From the NCBI GenBank assembly GCA_000310025.1, contig FN648856.1, positions 4,990-29,696 of the forward strand: a stretch of 24,707 bases of DNA, read 5' to 3'. Origin of the DNA: Ectocarpus siliculosus (Eukaryota; Sar; Phaeophyceae; Ectocarpales; Ectocarpaceae). A program made the translations under genes and the position numbers. How positions within the stretch are numbered: position 1 is the first letter of the stretch; every line of letters begins with the position of its first letter. Below the pieces are notes generated by a model, which made no database searches, was not told the DNA's origin, and saw only the letters and a program-made list of their open reading frames with translations. Shown here piece after piece: positions 15,694 through 24,707 of this stretch.

Positions 15694-18600
15694 CTGTCGC
15701 ATTGCAGTCCAGAAGCAAGGAACGAAAGACGGCGGTTGGTGTTTGAGGATGGCGCCGTGCGCACGACGCGGAGGAATTGCGAGATAGAGAGTGGGGCCGG
15801 GGGGGCTACAGAGAACGCTCATACAACAACGGGTTTTCGCTGCTCTACTATGTTTCAGTAGACAAGGGTGCAGAGAAGCCATCGAATCGTCAGATAGTCG
15901 AGGGGCATCGAAATAGAGTTGCATAGATGGGAGGCTGCAATCAGGGGTTCTGGGAATACTCAAACGTGTGGAGTCTGACATTGTCTCAGGTTTATCCTGG
16001 TTCCGAGGCCGACAAGCACGTTGCTAACCTCTCCACCCTCCTCTTGAGGGAGGTGACTCCCACGAGCAAGGAGAATGTGGGTTCATACAAACAAGTGCTG
16101 CTCTAAGTGGAGTCGCCGGTTGAGGCTTATTACCCGCTTTCCGAGGGCAGGCGTTCGATCTCGGCACAGAAGGCAAACCACATGCCAGATGGAAGGCTTG
16201 GTATCGTAGGTCGGAATAGTGGTGAAGCTATCAAATTTGCCACGATTCCATTGCGCCGTCGAGGGAACCGCCGACGTAGGTATAGTGGAATCCGCCCGTT
16301 TGCGTGGGTTCGTGAGAGGCCAAGTCTAACCGAGAAATGAAAAAATCTCATGCCAGGAAATCAGCAGCAACGACAGAGAACGCGAACACTGACATCAAGT
16401 ACGAGTTTCGTGGAGGAAAGATACAAACATTTTTCGTGCCCCCCCCCCCCCCGTCGTAGCGGACAAGACACACACCACCTACGATTCCTATTTATTGTCA
16501 TTTCACTCAGTGCTCTTATGCCGAGACTCACTTGGGCACCTCCGGGCATGGGCGGGCCCATCGCGTCTGGGGCGCCGCTCTTCTCCCAGTTGCATATAGC
16601 AAGGAAGATGAACACGATCGCGACGATGAAGGACAAGGCGCCGAGCGCAGCGGGCAGAGCGAACCACCCGACGGCGCTGGAGAGCTCGGAGCCGTTGTAG
16701 TAGTAGTTGTCTGATGTTGCATAGGCGATCCTGGAATGGCGAGAAAGAGGCGAGAGTCGGGAACTCACTGGGCTCACGGGCTGGAGAATCAAGCATCAAC
16801 CCTCTACTCACGCCACGGGTTCGCCGACAGGCCTCTTTACTGTCTGCAAGTTGACCATCTCCCTACCTGGTGCCAAATTGTCCTGTGATATTTCATGGCC
16901 CCCTGGGTTGTGTGCAATATTTGGAAAAAATGTGCGACAGCAGTAGTCTTGCCACCGTTTTTCCACCCCAGCCCCGCGTCGGAAGAAAATCGAGCAACAG
17001 TCTATCGCTACACATTACAAATGGGCGTGCTTCTAATCCACTTTCCCGGGTTGCACTGCACTCAGACGTGCAGTTCAAGATATTATATTAGGGTAAATCA
17101 AAGCGTAGTTATTCCAATTTGGCTACACAATCGAGAAGAAGGTGGACACGTGAGCTAGGATTATGTTTGCACCCCAATATCTCACCAAGCTGCCATCGAG
17201 ACCAGGTCGAAGATGCACCCGAGGATGAACAGGGAGCCAGCGACGATGTATGTGCACTTGTTGAACTGGCACAGGAGGATTCCTCCCATGATGAAGCTGA
17301 TCAGACTCGCCAGCCAAATGCCCCACAAAATCCAGCCGAACGCTAGAAGGGCGATCGCATGAACGACGATGGTGGCGATGGTGGCCCCCCTCGACTGAAG
17401 AGACAGCAAAGGAATGACACGATGTTCGGGGCAACAATCATATTCGAAAGGACTCTTGAAATTTTGAACGATGAATGTAGCTGGAGTACACGATAACACA
17501 CTACACCTGATATGCTAATCGTTACCGAACGTATGCGGATGCATTTACCAACAATTGCCCACGGAGGTCGAAGACGAAAACAACACGTATCAGGTAACAT
17601 ATTTATGAAAGTTTGCAAGTTTAGACACACAATTGGGCGGCCGACTTGGGTTGTGGTATGCTGGGATCACTAAAATACCACCACACGGGGGTAACCAAGG
17701 CGCCATGCATTCTACTGCCAAGAAGAGGCCTGACTCCGCCGTCATCGGGCTTCACATTATTAGTGGATAAATCATCAAGAAAGTCTCGTCAGTCCTTCGG
17801 CCGTGCAAAGTGGAACCGCGACGGACGCTCTTGAAAAGAACGAGTGCGGGTGGGCATGTTGCGTGTTTTGAATCGATTCGTGAGCTTCAAGGTGTTGTAC
17901 CAAATTCAAATTATTGAAGATCGGGTGAAATCTTGTTGAAGATAGGGTGAAATCTTGTACTGTCTAACCGGTTCCGTAGGACAAGCGTGAGGATATGTTG
18001 TACAGGTTGGTCTGTTCCAAAGATGGCTATGTACACCCATTGGGCATCAGACTCTTGAATATTAATATTTCGAATGGTGATGCTTCGTTCAGGTTCTTGA
18101 CTGCTGTGTCGAAGTATATGCCAAGAGAGGCTGTCTCTTATGGTATTCTGTATTGCTCCAAAATCAAGTGTCCAGGGGTCAAGGAAAATGGCTCCAGTCG
18201 TGTACTTCGAAATACTGTGCTGTGGTTTCCTCAAGAGCAACGGAAAACCCCAAAAAAACAATCACATTAAAATGGGACAATGAATGAATCTGGTGCAGAT
18301 CTTGGGCAAGATTGGTCAAGAGTCATGGGCCTTGACAGAAATCTTTGGCCCGAGACCCCTGTCAATCCGAGCATCGCGACAAATCTTGTGGGTGCGGCGA
18401 GAATACGATTTTTCTGACGTACAGTTACCGCCCGCAATTAAGAAACGCTTACCGTATATGACACAAGATAACACACCCCCTGGGCCGATTTTCAAAGCTC
18501 GATTTCTCAACAGCAGGAAGAGTCACAGCGCCGAAAACGGCGGCGTTGGAACCGTCTCGTCGAGAGATTTTCGAAAATGTATTGTTTCGTTTATGCATCC

Positions 18601-21481
18601 TCTTGGTCGTGGAGTAATCGAGCTTTGAAAATCGGTCCAGGGGGTGTGTTATCTTGTGTCATGTACGGTATTTCAGGTCCAGCCTCGAATTCTCATTGTG
18701 GGCTATAAACTCAGCGTATGTCATTCAATTTTTTTGTGCCGCCAAATGCTGTTGAATTTCTTGAATCGGCAATTTCTTATTTTCTCTTCTTGCTTGAATA
18801 CAAAACGTTCAAATTAAACAAACGATTGCCCTCACCAGAGCTGGCGGAGAGCACCATCAACACCGTACAGCAGACAACATATCGCTGTTCGCAGCCTGTC
18901 TGGTGTGCTGTGCCAGAGCTTTAGCGCCAGCAGAGCAGAGCGCAGAGCCCGCAGGGGGCCGGAGGGGGCGCCGCAAAAAAAACACTCCCCCCTCGGTGTA
19001 CAACTAAAAATAATAATGCACTATGGGAGGGGGGGGGTAGGGGGGTAGGGGGAAAGACCGAGAGAGCTGTGGGATTTGTTTTTTATTCGACACACATACT
19101 CCCCGTAAACCCTCGTTTCTTATGTAGTAGGGCAGCGGTCGCTGCTGTGTCTCTTATTGAGACATTTCTTTTTGTGTGACCCAGATTGAGCTATGTTTCT
19201 CAACCCTATTTTCTTATTTTTCGTGAAAAAGTGAGCCTATATTTCTTTCAAAAATATTTATTTCTTAATTGCGGGCGCTAACTGTACAGATGAATTTTAA
19301 TTTGCCCGAAAGTCTCAACCCTTTCATTCTTCCAATTCTCGTGATCTTTTGGCTTTGGATAGATTTCGGGTATTGAACAGCAGTGTACATAGTGCATCTC
19401 TCCTGGAAACTTTAATGTGTACTTGTATCTTGCAATCGCAAGATCCGAGATCTTGTCATTACAAGGGACGGGTGCTCACAACATCAAACTTAAGAATTAT
19501 TTCTTTGGACACGAACAGCAAACAGCAGCGACCACGTCTGAAGTCAGTCTGAGCACCAAAGTATGACGAGCAGTACCACCCCCGATAGGTAACAGACGGT
19601 ACGTCCGTGGGATCATGTAGCACTGCTGTCACCAAGTGTCTGGCAGACACTGAGCTCACACAACATCAGTGTCTGATGCAGCGCAACGGTGTCTGCCGTG
19701 CAGCCACTTAAAATGCAGAGTTACATCGGACACCATCTCGTGCGCAATCTTGAAATGTTTGTGCCGGTCGGGAAGAGAAAAAAGAAACAACCATTGCAAG
19801 CGAGATCTTTATCTCTCCGGCTGATCTCTCTCCCGTGTGATAAAACATTTTTTTACCGCTGCCAACTGCTGCTGTAAATTCATCTCGTTCTTCATTTATG
19901 TTTTCGCGAATGAACGGCAGTACCATATGCTATCATATGTACAATATAAACGACAAACGGAAAATATTTCCGGGGGTACCGGCGACCTCGTTGTTTCTCC
20001 AATAAATCTACTTGTGTATGCATACCACAGACCGTCGTGTACGTCAACCAGTTTGCCGTGAGAGTCAGCGAGAGGATGGCAATAAACTCGCGACCCCCTC
20101 CGCACCACATCAAGATGGGATCCTAGGGAACACGAAGTAGGAGGGGGGAAGAGGTAGTGGCGGTAGGAGCTGACCGGGTATCTCTATCTGGCTGGTCTGA
20201 GTACCGGCACAGCAGTGATCCAAAAAAAGCACGTCGGCGATGAAGTGATTCTGCCAAATAAAATACAAATAAATATGATTGATACCTGTATTCCACCGAT
20301 GCATACCACATTCGAGGCTTGCAGCGGCTTCCGCGCGGCATCACACGAATTCCAAGTTGAAGCGAATGCTGTTGTTGTTGTAGATTGCTCCACGACAACG
20401 AGCGTTCCACAAGTGAGAGGATAAAGATGCGCAAACAACCGTCTGCTCGAAAAAAGTCTCGACGACGCAGTTCCAGCGTCGCCGCTTTCGGCAACGCCAC
20501 CTTCTCTACGATACGACAAGTCTAATCATCGGGCCAAAGGCGTGACAAACCAACCGCGACCTGTGCGTCGGAGTGTACGAGTGACCACAGGCATCTCGGA
20601 ATCATTCGATTGTCGGTTTGAGCGGCGGTACACTATGCATAACAGTACACAGTACGGCGAGCGTTTGATGTGTAGAATGGGCGTGCCTGCAATGCTTGTC
20701 TGTGGTTGCACTGAGATCAATAGAACGGTCGGTGCACGAACAGCCAGCCTGCTAGTTTCGTCGTTGCACGGTGACACGAAGAGCAATATCGAAAATACAT
20801 GTTGTAGAAATAAAAATGCTCGGAAAAAAGAAAAAAATAAAAAAAATTAGCTGGCGCCGAGCGAGAGAGAAGAAAAAAATATAGCTGGCGCCAAGCTGTG
20901 GCTGGCGCCGAGCGATAGAACAATTGTTACTCTTCATGGGAGGATGTACGATGACATCCTCAACAAAAGTGACCCCACGTGACCCGCAGCAGTAGCAAAG
21001 TTCACACAGCTTGGTATGTCGAGGATTTGCGGCTACTATCCGTCAGTGGTGTACAGAATTCTGGTGTCAGTTGATGAAGGGGATTGCAAGCTGCGAGCTT
21101 TTTCGAACGCATGGATGTAGACGGCCGAAGAGCCATCTGCCAAACCTTTCTGCAGCTTTCTGTCCTCTCTAAGCGCGCGACCAACAAGACACAGTCCAAG
21201 CACGACCGACTGACGATGGAACTGAGAGCAGAGCAAGAACAGGCAGTACCCCAACTCTCCGCCTCATCTGCAAAGAAAAACACTTCGTTCGGTCAATTTT
21301 TCGAACCCAAAATCATCATCATACGACACAAAACCGCTACCTAACCACATGATATTAGACTCACCCCGCGCACGTGTCCGCTGACATTTGGGGGGACGGT
21401 GCAGCTGCACCCATTCTGCGCATGGACCACCGTAGTGGTGGGAGGCACGGCGATTACCGTAGCAGGTTGCTGGATCGCCAT
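15586..21481 (-). CDS. Gene B: four-helix membrane protein with PPPY tail (join of four exons, 210 aa)
   Basis: Minus-strand join: 21481-21365, 17394-17186, 16730-16532, 15693-15586; 633 nt including stop, phases 0, 2, 0, all donors GTGAG. Residues 1-39 are a soluble N terminus with NGCSCTVP. Helices lie near 44-63, 68-82 and 87-107, with FIMGGILLC in the second. The loop (110-129) is Tyr-rich (DNYYYNGSE) and carries the sequon N121-G-S. Helix 4 is at about 130-155. The tail has GPPMPGG and ends APPPYSGNV, with a PPPY motif at 203-206. The layout matches gene A exon for exon, while the loop and tail differ greatly. The family is not recognised; a membrane adaptor role through WW domains is inference. 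It is convergent with A and divergent from C. Confidence 0.87.
15694..16531 (-). other. Gene B intron 3 (838 bp)
   Basis: It begins GTGAGTC and ends GCGACAG on the minus strand. It contains a C-run on the plus strand (about 16439-16452) and nothing else recognisable. Confidence 0.65.
16532..16730 (-). CDS. Gene B exon 3: Tyr-rich loop and membrane helix 4
   Basis: The acceptor CGCCATTCCAG is followed by G|ATC, as in gene A. It encodes ATSDNYYYNGSELSS, a helix with GWFALPAALGALSFIVAIVF and a Gly/Pro segment ending GGAQ, then the donor GTGAGT (phase 0). N-G-S is a possible glycosylation site if the loop is lumenal. Confidence 0.88.
16731..17185 (-). other. Gene B intron 2 (455 bp)
   Basis: It runs on the minus strand from GTGAGAT to CGCCATTCCAG. 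No repeat or RNA gene was recognised in it. Confidence 0.65.
17186..17394 (-). CDS. Gene B exon 2: membrane helices 1-3
   Basis: The acceptor GCTGTCTCTTCAG precedes TCG, and the exon ends TG|GTGAGA in phase 2. At 209 nt it has the same length as gene A exon 2. It encodes SRGATIATIVVHAIALLAFG, then FIMGGILLC and YIVAGSLFILGCIFDLV. The frame is also open upstream of the acceptor, but the homology to gene A begins only at SRG. Confidence 0.9.
18451..18669. repeat. Foldback: 58-bp inverted repeat with a 103-nt loop
   Basis: The arms 18451-18508 and 18612-18669 match at 55 of 58 positions. They begin ACCGTA-ATGACACAAGAT and contain AACACACCCCCTGG. An RNA from either strand would form a long hairpin. 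It lies in gene B intron 1. It could be a foldback transposon or a small-RNA precursor. No target duplication was found. Confidence 0.75.
19025..19052 (+). other. G-rich tract with quadruplex potential
   Basis: Runs of 3, 9, 6 and 5 guanines are separated by A, TA and TA, which fits a four-run quadruplex pattern with very short loops. It lies on the non-template strand relative to the plus direction, inside gene B intron 1, so the gene B transcript would carry the C-rich complement. Confidence 0.7.
19262..19285. mobile_element. Eroded single end of the 204-bp MITE family
   Basis: The reverse complement reads TACAGTTAGCGCCCGCAATT and then AAGAA, close to the 3742 element end TACAGATGGCGCCCGCACTT and AAGAA, with about five differences. 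No matching second end was found about 200 bp away, so this is a solo remnant. Confidence 0.4.
19635..19651. repeat. Small perfect palindrome AGTGTCTG-G-CAGACACT
   Basis: It has 8-bp perfect arms with one central base. The core GTGTCTG recurs twice within the next 60 bp (about 19668 and 19690). The role is unknown. Confidence 0.5.
20851..20915 (+). repeat. Triplicated 14-bp word CTGGCGCCGAGCGA
   Basis: Copies lie at 20851, 20885 (variant CTGGCGCCAAGCTG) and 20902, next to an A-rich stretch. It is a short local repeat in gene B intron 1. Confidence 0.55.
21365..21481 (-). CDS. Gene B exon 1: start codon and N terminus
   Basis: On the minus strand the ATG at 21481 opens 39 codons (MAIQQPATVIAV ... 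NGCSCTVP ... GHVRG) that end in phase 0 at a GTGAGTC donor. It matches the exon 1 pattern of genes A and C: an early Gln pair, a VI pair, a Cys doublet before VP about ten residues from the donor, the same phase and the same GTGAG donor. The assignment rests on this pattern and on strand and position, since about 4 kb of intron separates it from exon 2. Confidence 0.72.
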
Positions 21482-22046
21482 AGCGGTTGGGTTGCGGATG
21501 AGGATCTAGGCGCGCGAGTCGCTGTAATGCAGGAGTTATTTGTTGTGGTGGTGTGCGGCAAGCGGTGGGTGGGGTGATCAATGGCAGAGAAGCTCGGAAC
21601 AATAATCAATTGTTGTTCGGCCGCACAGCCAGCTGCCCGCAAATGAAAGAGTCGTTGGTTGTGGGTTTCGCTCTCCGCTCTCACGCTCTCATGACCCTAG
21701 GAAACTTCCTGTAGGAAATTTCGGGATGTCTCGCTCAACAGGCGGCAAAGAGGTTTTGTGGTATGTGTACGTCGAAGAAAGACAAGAGTTCTCTCTTGTG
21801 TAGATAGGCTCGTGCAGATACACGAGAGCTTCTTCTTTTCTGCCTGTAGATGATACTTCATACATAATACGGCGGTGTGCATTGCTTTGGATACCTGGCC
21901 AAACTACAGGCCATACACCTTCACGCAGCAGACAGCCACAACAGGGGAGGGGCGAAAGGCAGAAGAGTTTGACCTCAGTCTAGACGTCTACATAGACCGA
22001 TAGCCAGCCATAAACTTCAGCGGCGCGACTCTCTCGCGAGTGCAAG
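21482..22046. promoter_or_regulatory. Divergent intergenic region between genes B and C
   Basis: The start codons of B (minus) and C (plus) face away from each other across 565 bp, so both leaders and promoters must lie here. No TATA box is obvious. Two small hairpins lie side by side near 21778-21832 (ACAAGAG-TTCT-CTCTTGT and CTCGTG-CAGATA-CACGAG). A shared bidirectional promoter is inferred. Confidence 0.4.
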
Positions 22047-22151
22047 ATGGAGGTCCACCAGCAGCAGCAACAGCAGCACGTGATCCACGTCGTTGAGGGC
22101 GGCCCAGGTTGCTGCGGCGTGCCCAAAGGGGCTCCATGTTCCGTCACGGGG
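22047..22151 (+). CDS. Gene C: exon 1 of a further paralogue, rest beyond the window
   Basis: The ATG at 22047 opens 35 codons (MEVHQQQQQQHVIHVV ... GPGCCGVPKGAP ... SVTG) that end in phase 0 at a GTGAGA donor. PGCCGVP and the VI pair match gene A exon 1 closely, and the bases before the ATG (TGCAAG) are identical. No exon 2-like sequence (MGG.LLC, FD) was found in the remaining 2.5 kb. This is expected if intron 1 is about 4 kb, as in A and B. The protein is presumably another four-helix member. Confidence 0.72.
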
Positions 22152-23803
22152 GTGAGAAAATGTTCCCTTTGCACGCGCTTGCTGCCCATACGTACCGTGT
22201 GGTCCCAAAGTCTGGTCTCAAAACAATTGTAAATATCTACATAAATACCAGATGCCTGCTGTGCTGCTCTGGCTGTCTCTTCCTATTCTACAAGCGGCTC
22301 TCTCACTCTTGCGTGATCTCTTCATATGTGTGCGCGCCTATCCTTTTCCATCATCTCTCTGCCTGTCCCTCACCTTTCACAATGCATCACCACTGACGAG
22401 CAAGAGGATACATGCCCTGGAGCATTTCGCTGCTGAGATCCGCGCGCATGCAGCAGCAGTAGGCCCGCAATCTCTGTCTATACTGCACTTAGATCGAAGA
22501 AGTTCGTTGTTCGCCCGCAGTATCCCGCGGCCATGTTGTCCGTCGTTTGTCCACGCACTAGAATACTCATTTGAACAGAAAACACGGGGGGTTATCTTCG
22601 TGTCAACTACTGCTGTCGGTATGCATGCATGCGAAAACACCCCCTACAGAAACCGAGCAATCCTCCCTCCTTCGTTTCCCCACCCTGCTCGCAGAGACGA
22701 GGATAGACTTGCAGAACGGGCCCGCACAGCAGTTCCCTTCAAGAAGAAACGCAACTTTATCAAACGTCACGAAAAACGAGAATAAAATTGTGGAACAAGC
22801 GCAGCTCCATCTTTGCCCACAACAACCAACAGGTTTCCGAACGAAAACAGGAGTGACCGGCTATCTATTTGCTAGGGGAGAGTGCGAGCATGAAACATGG
22901 TCACTTCTCCACCGGCGCTACCCGCCCCGCCGTGTTTTTGTACAACATTTACTTGCCGACGCCTTGCGGGGTTTGTGTGTGTGGTGAATTCGGGGCTGTG
23001 TCTTTTTCAAAATTTTGATCATTCTTCGGGTTTCGCCCGCGATTCGCTCCCACAGACAGCTTGGAGATGAGTCCTTCTATTCAAGTGCTATGCGTCCTAT
23101 GTGGTTTACAAGTACTCGGTGGGTAGGTGTGTTGCTGTTATAAATACCTATGTCGTTGTATGTTCACATGAACAACCGGTCCCTGCTCAGTAACTCTAAC
23201 TGTAACTGACGCCCGCCGGTCCTTAATTCGGATGCCTTCGGTGGTCATCCCAGCACCCACAAACGGTACACACCTTCTGTAACTTGAACTAAATTCTAAA
23301 TGCTGTTCAAGGGAGATCATCACCTGGTTTCTCCTACACATCACCTCGAGCAAACATGCCCATACACCAAGTCGTCAAAAAACATAATTTTGCCGCCCAT
23401 ATTCAGGATACGATTTGTGTCATTCGGAGTGAATCCATCCGAGATCCGGTTCCTACAGCAGTAGTCATACGTCGACAATGAAAATATCCTCGCTCGGTGT
23501 GGCGGCTGTTCTGCCAGGTCGATGACAAGAACAAACTGTTTTTGTTGTTCGTCATCGTCCTCGTCGATTTGTTGTTGCCGTCAAAGAACAGGCTAAGGAG
23601 GTTCGAAAACACCTCACAAGTTAGTTACAGGATTTACAGGAAGGAGTAGTCATGTGCTCAGTACTCTGCGCTTCATCTCCTTGACTGCTGTGGGATACAG
23701 GAGTTTTGAAACTTTGCACTCCAGCAAGAGAGCCCTGGCTACAGGTTTCAATAGATTTGCGATTGCTGTGCATGAATGCGCAACTTGGACGCCCATCCTT
23801 TAA
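22152..23803 (+). other. Presumed start of gene C intron 1
   Basis: It begins GTGAGAAAA. A 177-codon ORF with a true ATG (22252-22785) has a hydrophobic start but no recognised domain, and is treated as chance. No RNA gene or repeat was identified up to the possible mobile element at 23804. Confidence 0.45.
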
Positions 23804-24446
23804 CCCCCTTACCACGCACAGAAAATTCGGCGGTCTTGCGAAATTTCTGAAATGTAAGATAAAGAGCGAACGACGCCTGCTGATTGGATGGTGCAGACAG
23901 TTCCATCCCTGGGTGCACGTGCAAAGCTGCCTTCCCACTTGAGCCGTCTCTTGTCTATAATCCCTATCAATTGTCCCCTCGATACGAGGGGACAATTGAT
24001 AGGGATTATAGACAGCAACTGGCGGAAGCGTGGTAAACGGGGCACGAAAAGGAGGTTTTCAAGATATTTCCCTAGAGGGAAAGCGAGACCTTCTAACTCA
24101 AGCCCTAGGTTGCTTGGTGCCTCCTATCAACGGTGGTCTAGGTACTTCTTCCGCGCTTGCCCCTGGTAGTGCTTTCCACCCAAGGGTAAACAGACGCGGC
24201 GCAACTTCGCTGTTGAACCGGCGGCGTAATCGCCCCGCGATTCGACCTGTTCATTACTCATTACCCTCATACTCCTCCACTCTACAAAGCATCCATACTA
24301 GACTAGAGTCGTCCCTGTGTACCCTGGCACCCCCCTGGTCGAGTAGTGCAAAGGAGGAGACAATCATGACAATCTTCGCGAGGTAAAGCAGGCGAAGAAG
24401 ATGGGGACAAAAAGTGTCCCCAAAAGGCGCTCCAGCCCTAAAGGGG
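23804..24446. mobile_element. Possible non-autonomous TTAA-flanked (piggyBac-style) element
   Basis: TTAA at 23800-23803 and 24447-24450 flanks 643 bp whose ends read CCCCCTT on the left and, inverted, CCCCTTTAGGGCTGGAGCGC on the right. piggyBac elements insert at TTAA and start with CCC-rich inverted ends, but the shared terminal repeat here is only about six bases. There is no transposase ORF. The right end also holds a hairpin, GGGGACA-AAAAG-TGTCCCC (24402-24420). The call is weak. Confidence 0.25.
23952..24014. repeat. Perfect 30-bp inverted repeat with a 3-nt loop
   Basis: The arm TGTCTATAATCCCTATCAAT continues TTGTCCCCTCG; after ATA comes its exact complement. The 63-bp structure is perfect over 30 pairs, so it is recent or maintained. 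Both strands therefore read the same short peptide, which is not coding evidence. Confidence 0.88.
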
Positions 24447-24631
24447 TTAACGCTGAATCCATTCCGCACTCGAGAAGCTTTGGAGCTGTCCGTGTGTTTT
24501 CGGTCGGAGTTCGACGTTTCCACTTATTATTGTAAACAAACCTGGTTCTTCCGAAACGTCTCACAAATACCCGTCCACAGGTCGCCCTAGTCGGTGCTGG
24601 CACTTATCGGGTTCCTCCTATTTCCCGCGAT

Positions 24632-24656
24632 ATCGTTCGGGGATCCCGTGAACGAT
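24632..24656. repeat. Near-palindrome around GGGATCCC at the right edge
   Basis: ATCGTTC and GAACGAT flank GGGATCCC with spacers of one and two bases. It is a short inverted repeat of unknown role. Confidence 0.4.
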
Positions 24657-24707
24657 CGCCCGGCCCGACCCGAAAAATATCACCCCACAAAGTATGAAAA
24701 TATGTTC

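Noticed and set aside
17186-17499. Gene B exon 2 as a longer exon starting near 17499
   Set aside because: A good acceptor (TGTCTCTTCAG) lies at 17395, and the alignment with gene A starts right after it. The extra upstream residues are not conserved.
22252-22785. 177-codon ORF with ATG and a hydrophobic, signal-like start
   Set aside because: It lies where gene C intron 1 is expected, has no recognisable domain and ends in low-complexity basic residues. Without transcript support it is best treated as chance.
1-24707. CRISPR array, bacterial operon or integrated bacterial genes
   Set aside because: No regularly spaced short direct repeats and no long uninterrupted coding frames occur; the intron structure is eukaryotic throughout.

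Overview
The window is nuclear DNA of a eukaryote: long introns with GT..AG borders, short exons, decayed retroelements, miniature transposons, satellite-like tandem repeats and an interstitial (GGGTTA)n tract. No prokaryotic operon is visible. The retroelement (reverse transcriptase, RNase H, tyrosine recombinase) resembles the type I know from stramenopiles such as oomycetes and brown algae, and all seven visible splice donors read GTGAG. A stramenopile alga is therefore my best guess, held loosely.

The main content is a cluster of paralogous genes for small four-helix membrane proteins, found by joining exons, since no single ORF shows them. Gene A (+ strand, exons 4770-4883, 9315-9523, 10109-10325, 11326-11487; 233 aa) and gene B (- strand, exons 21481-21365, 17394-17186, 16730-16532, 15693-15586; 210 aa) share intron phases 0/2/0, a 209-nt exon 2 that aligns without gaps, and a long first intron (4.43 and 3.97 kb). 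A third copy (gene C) starts at 22047 on the + strand and runs out of the window after exon 1. A fourth (gene 0) ends at the left edge, with only its last exon at 1-177. Each protein has a short N-terminal segment (Cys-containing in A, B and C), three closely spaced helices, a variable loop, a fourth helix and a Pro-rich tail with PPxY motifs. I do not recognise the family by name. The topology recalls MS4A/CD20 or MARVEL proteins, and the tails suggest binding to WW-domain proteins.

Layout: 1-585 end of gene 0 with a 3' flank duplicated behind gene A; about 600-3240 decayed RT-RNase H-tyrosine recombinase retroelement; 3742-3945 miniature inverted-repeat element; 4770-11487 gene A, whose intron 1 holds simple repeats, a tRNA-like fragment and telomere-type repeats; 11488-12165 duplicated 3' flank; 12640-13345 a ~240-bp tandem repeat; 13850-14345 a ~204-bp tandem repeat; 15586-21481 gene B, whose intron 1 carries a 58-bp foldback; 21482-22046 the divergent B/C promoter region; 22047 onward gene C; 23804-24446 a possible TTAA-flanked element containing a near-perfect 63-bp palindrome.

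Genes 0 and A are tandem, A and B are convergent, and B and C are divergent. No gene outside this family could be supported.
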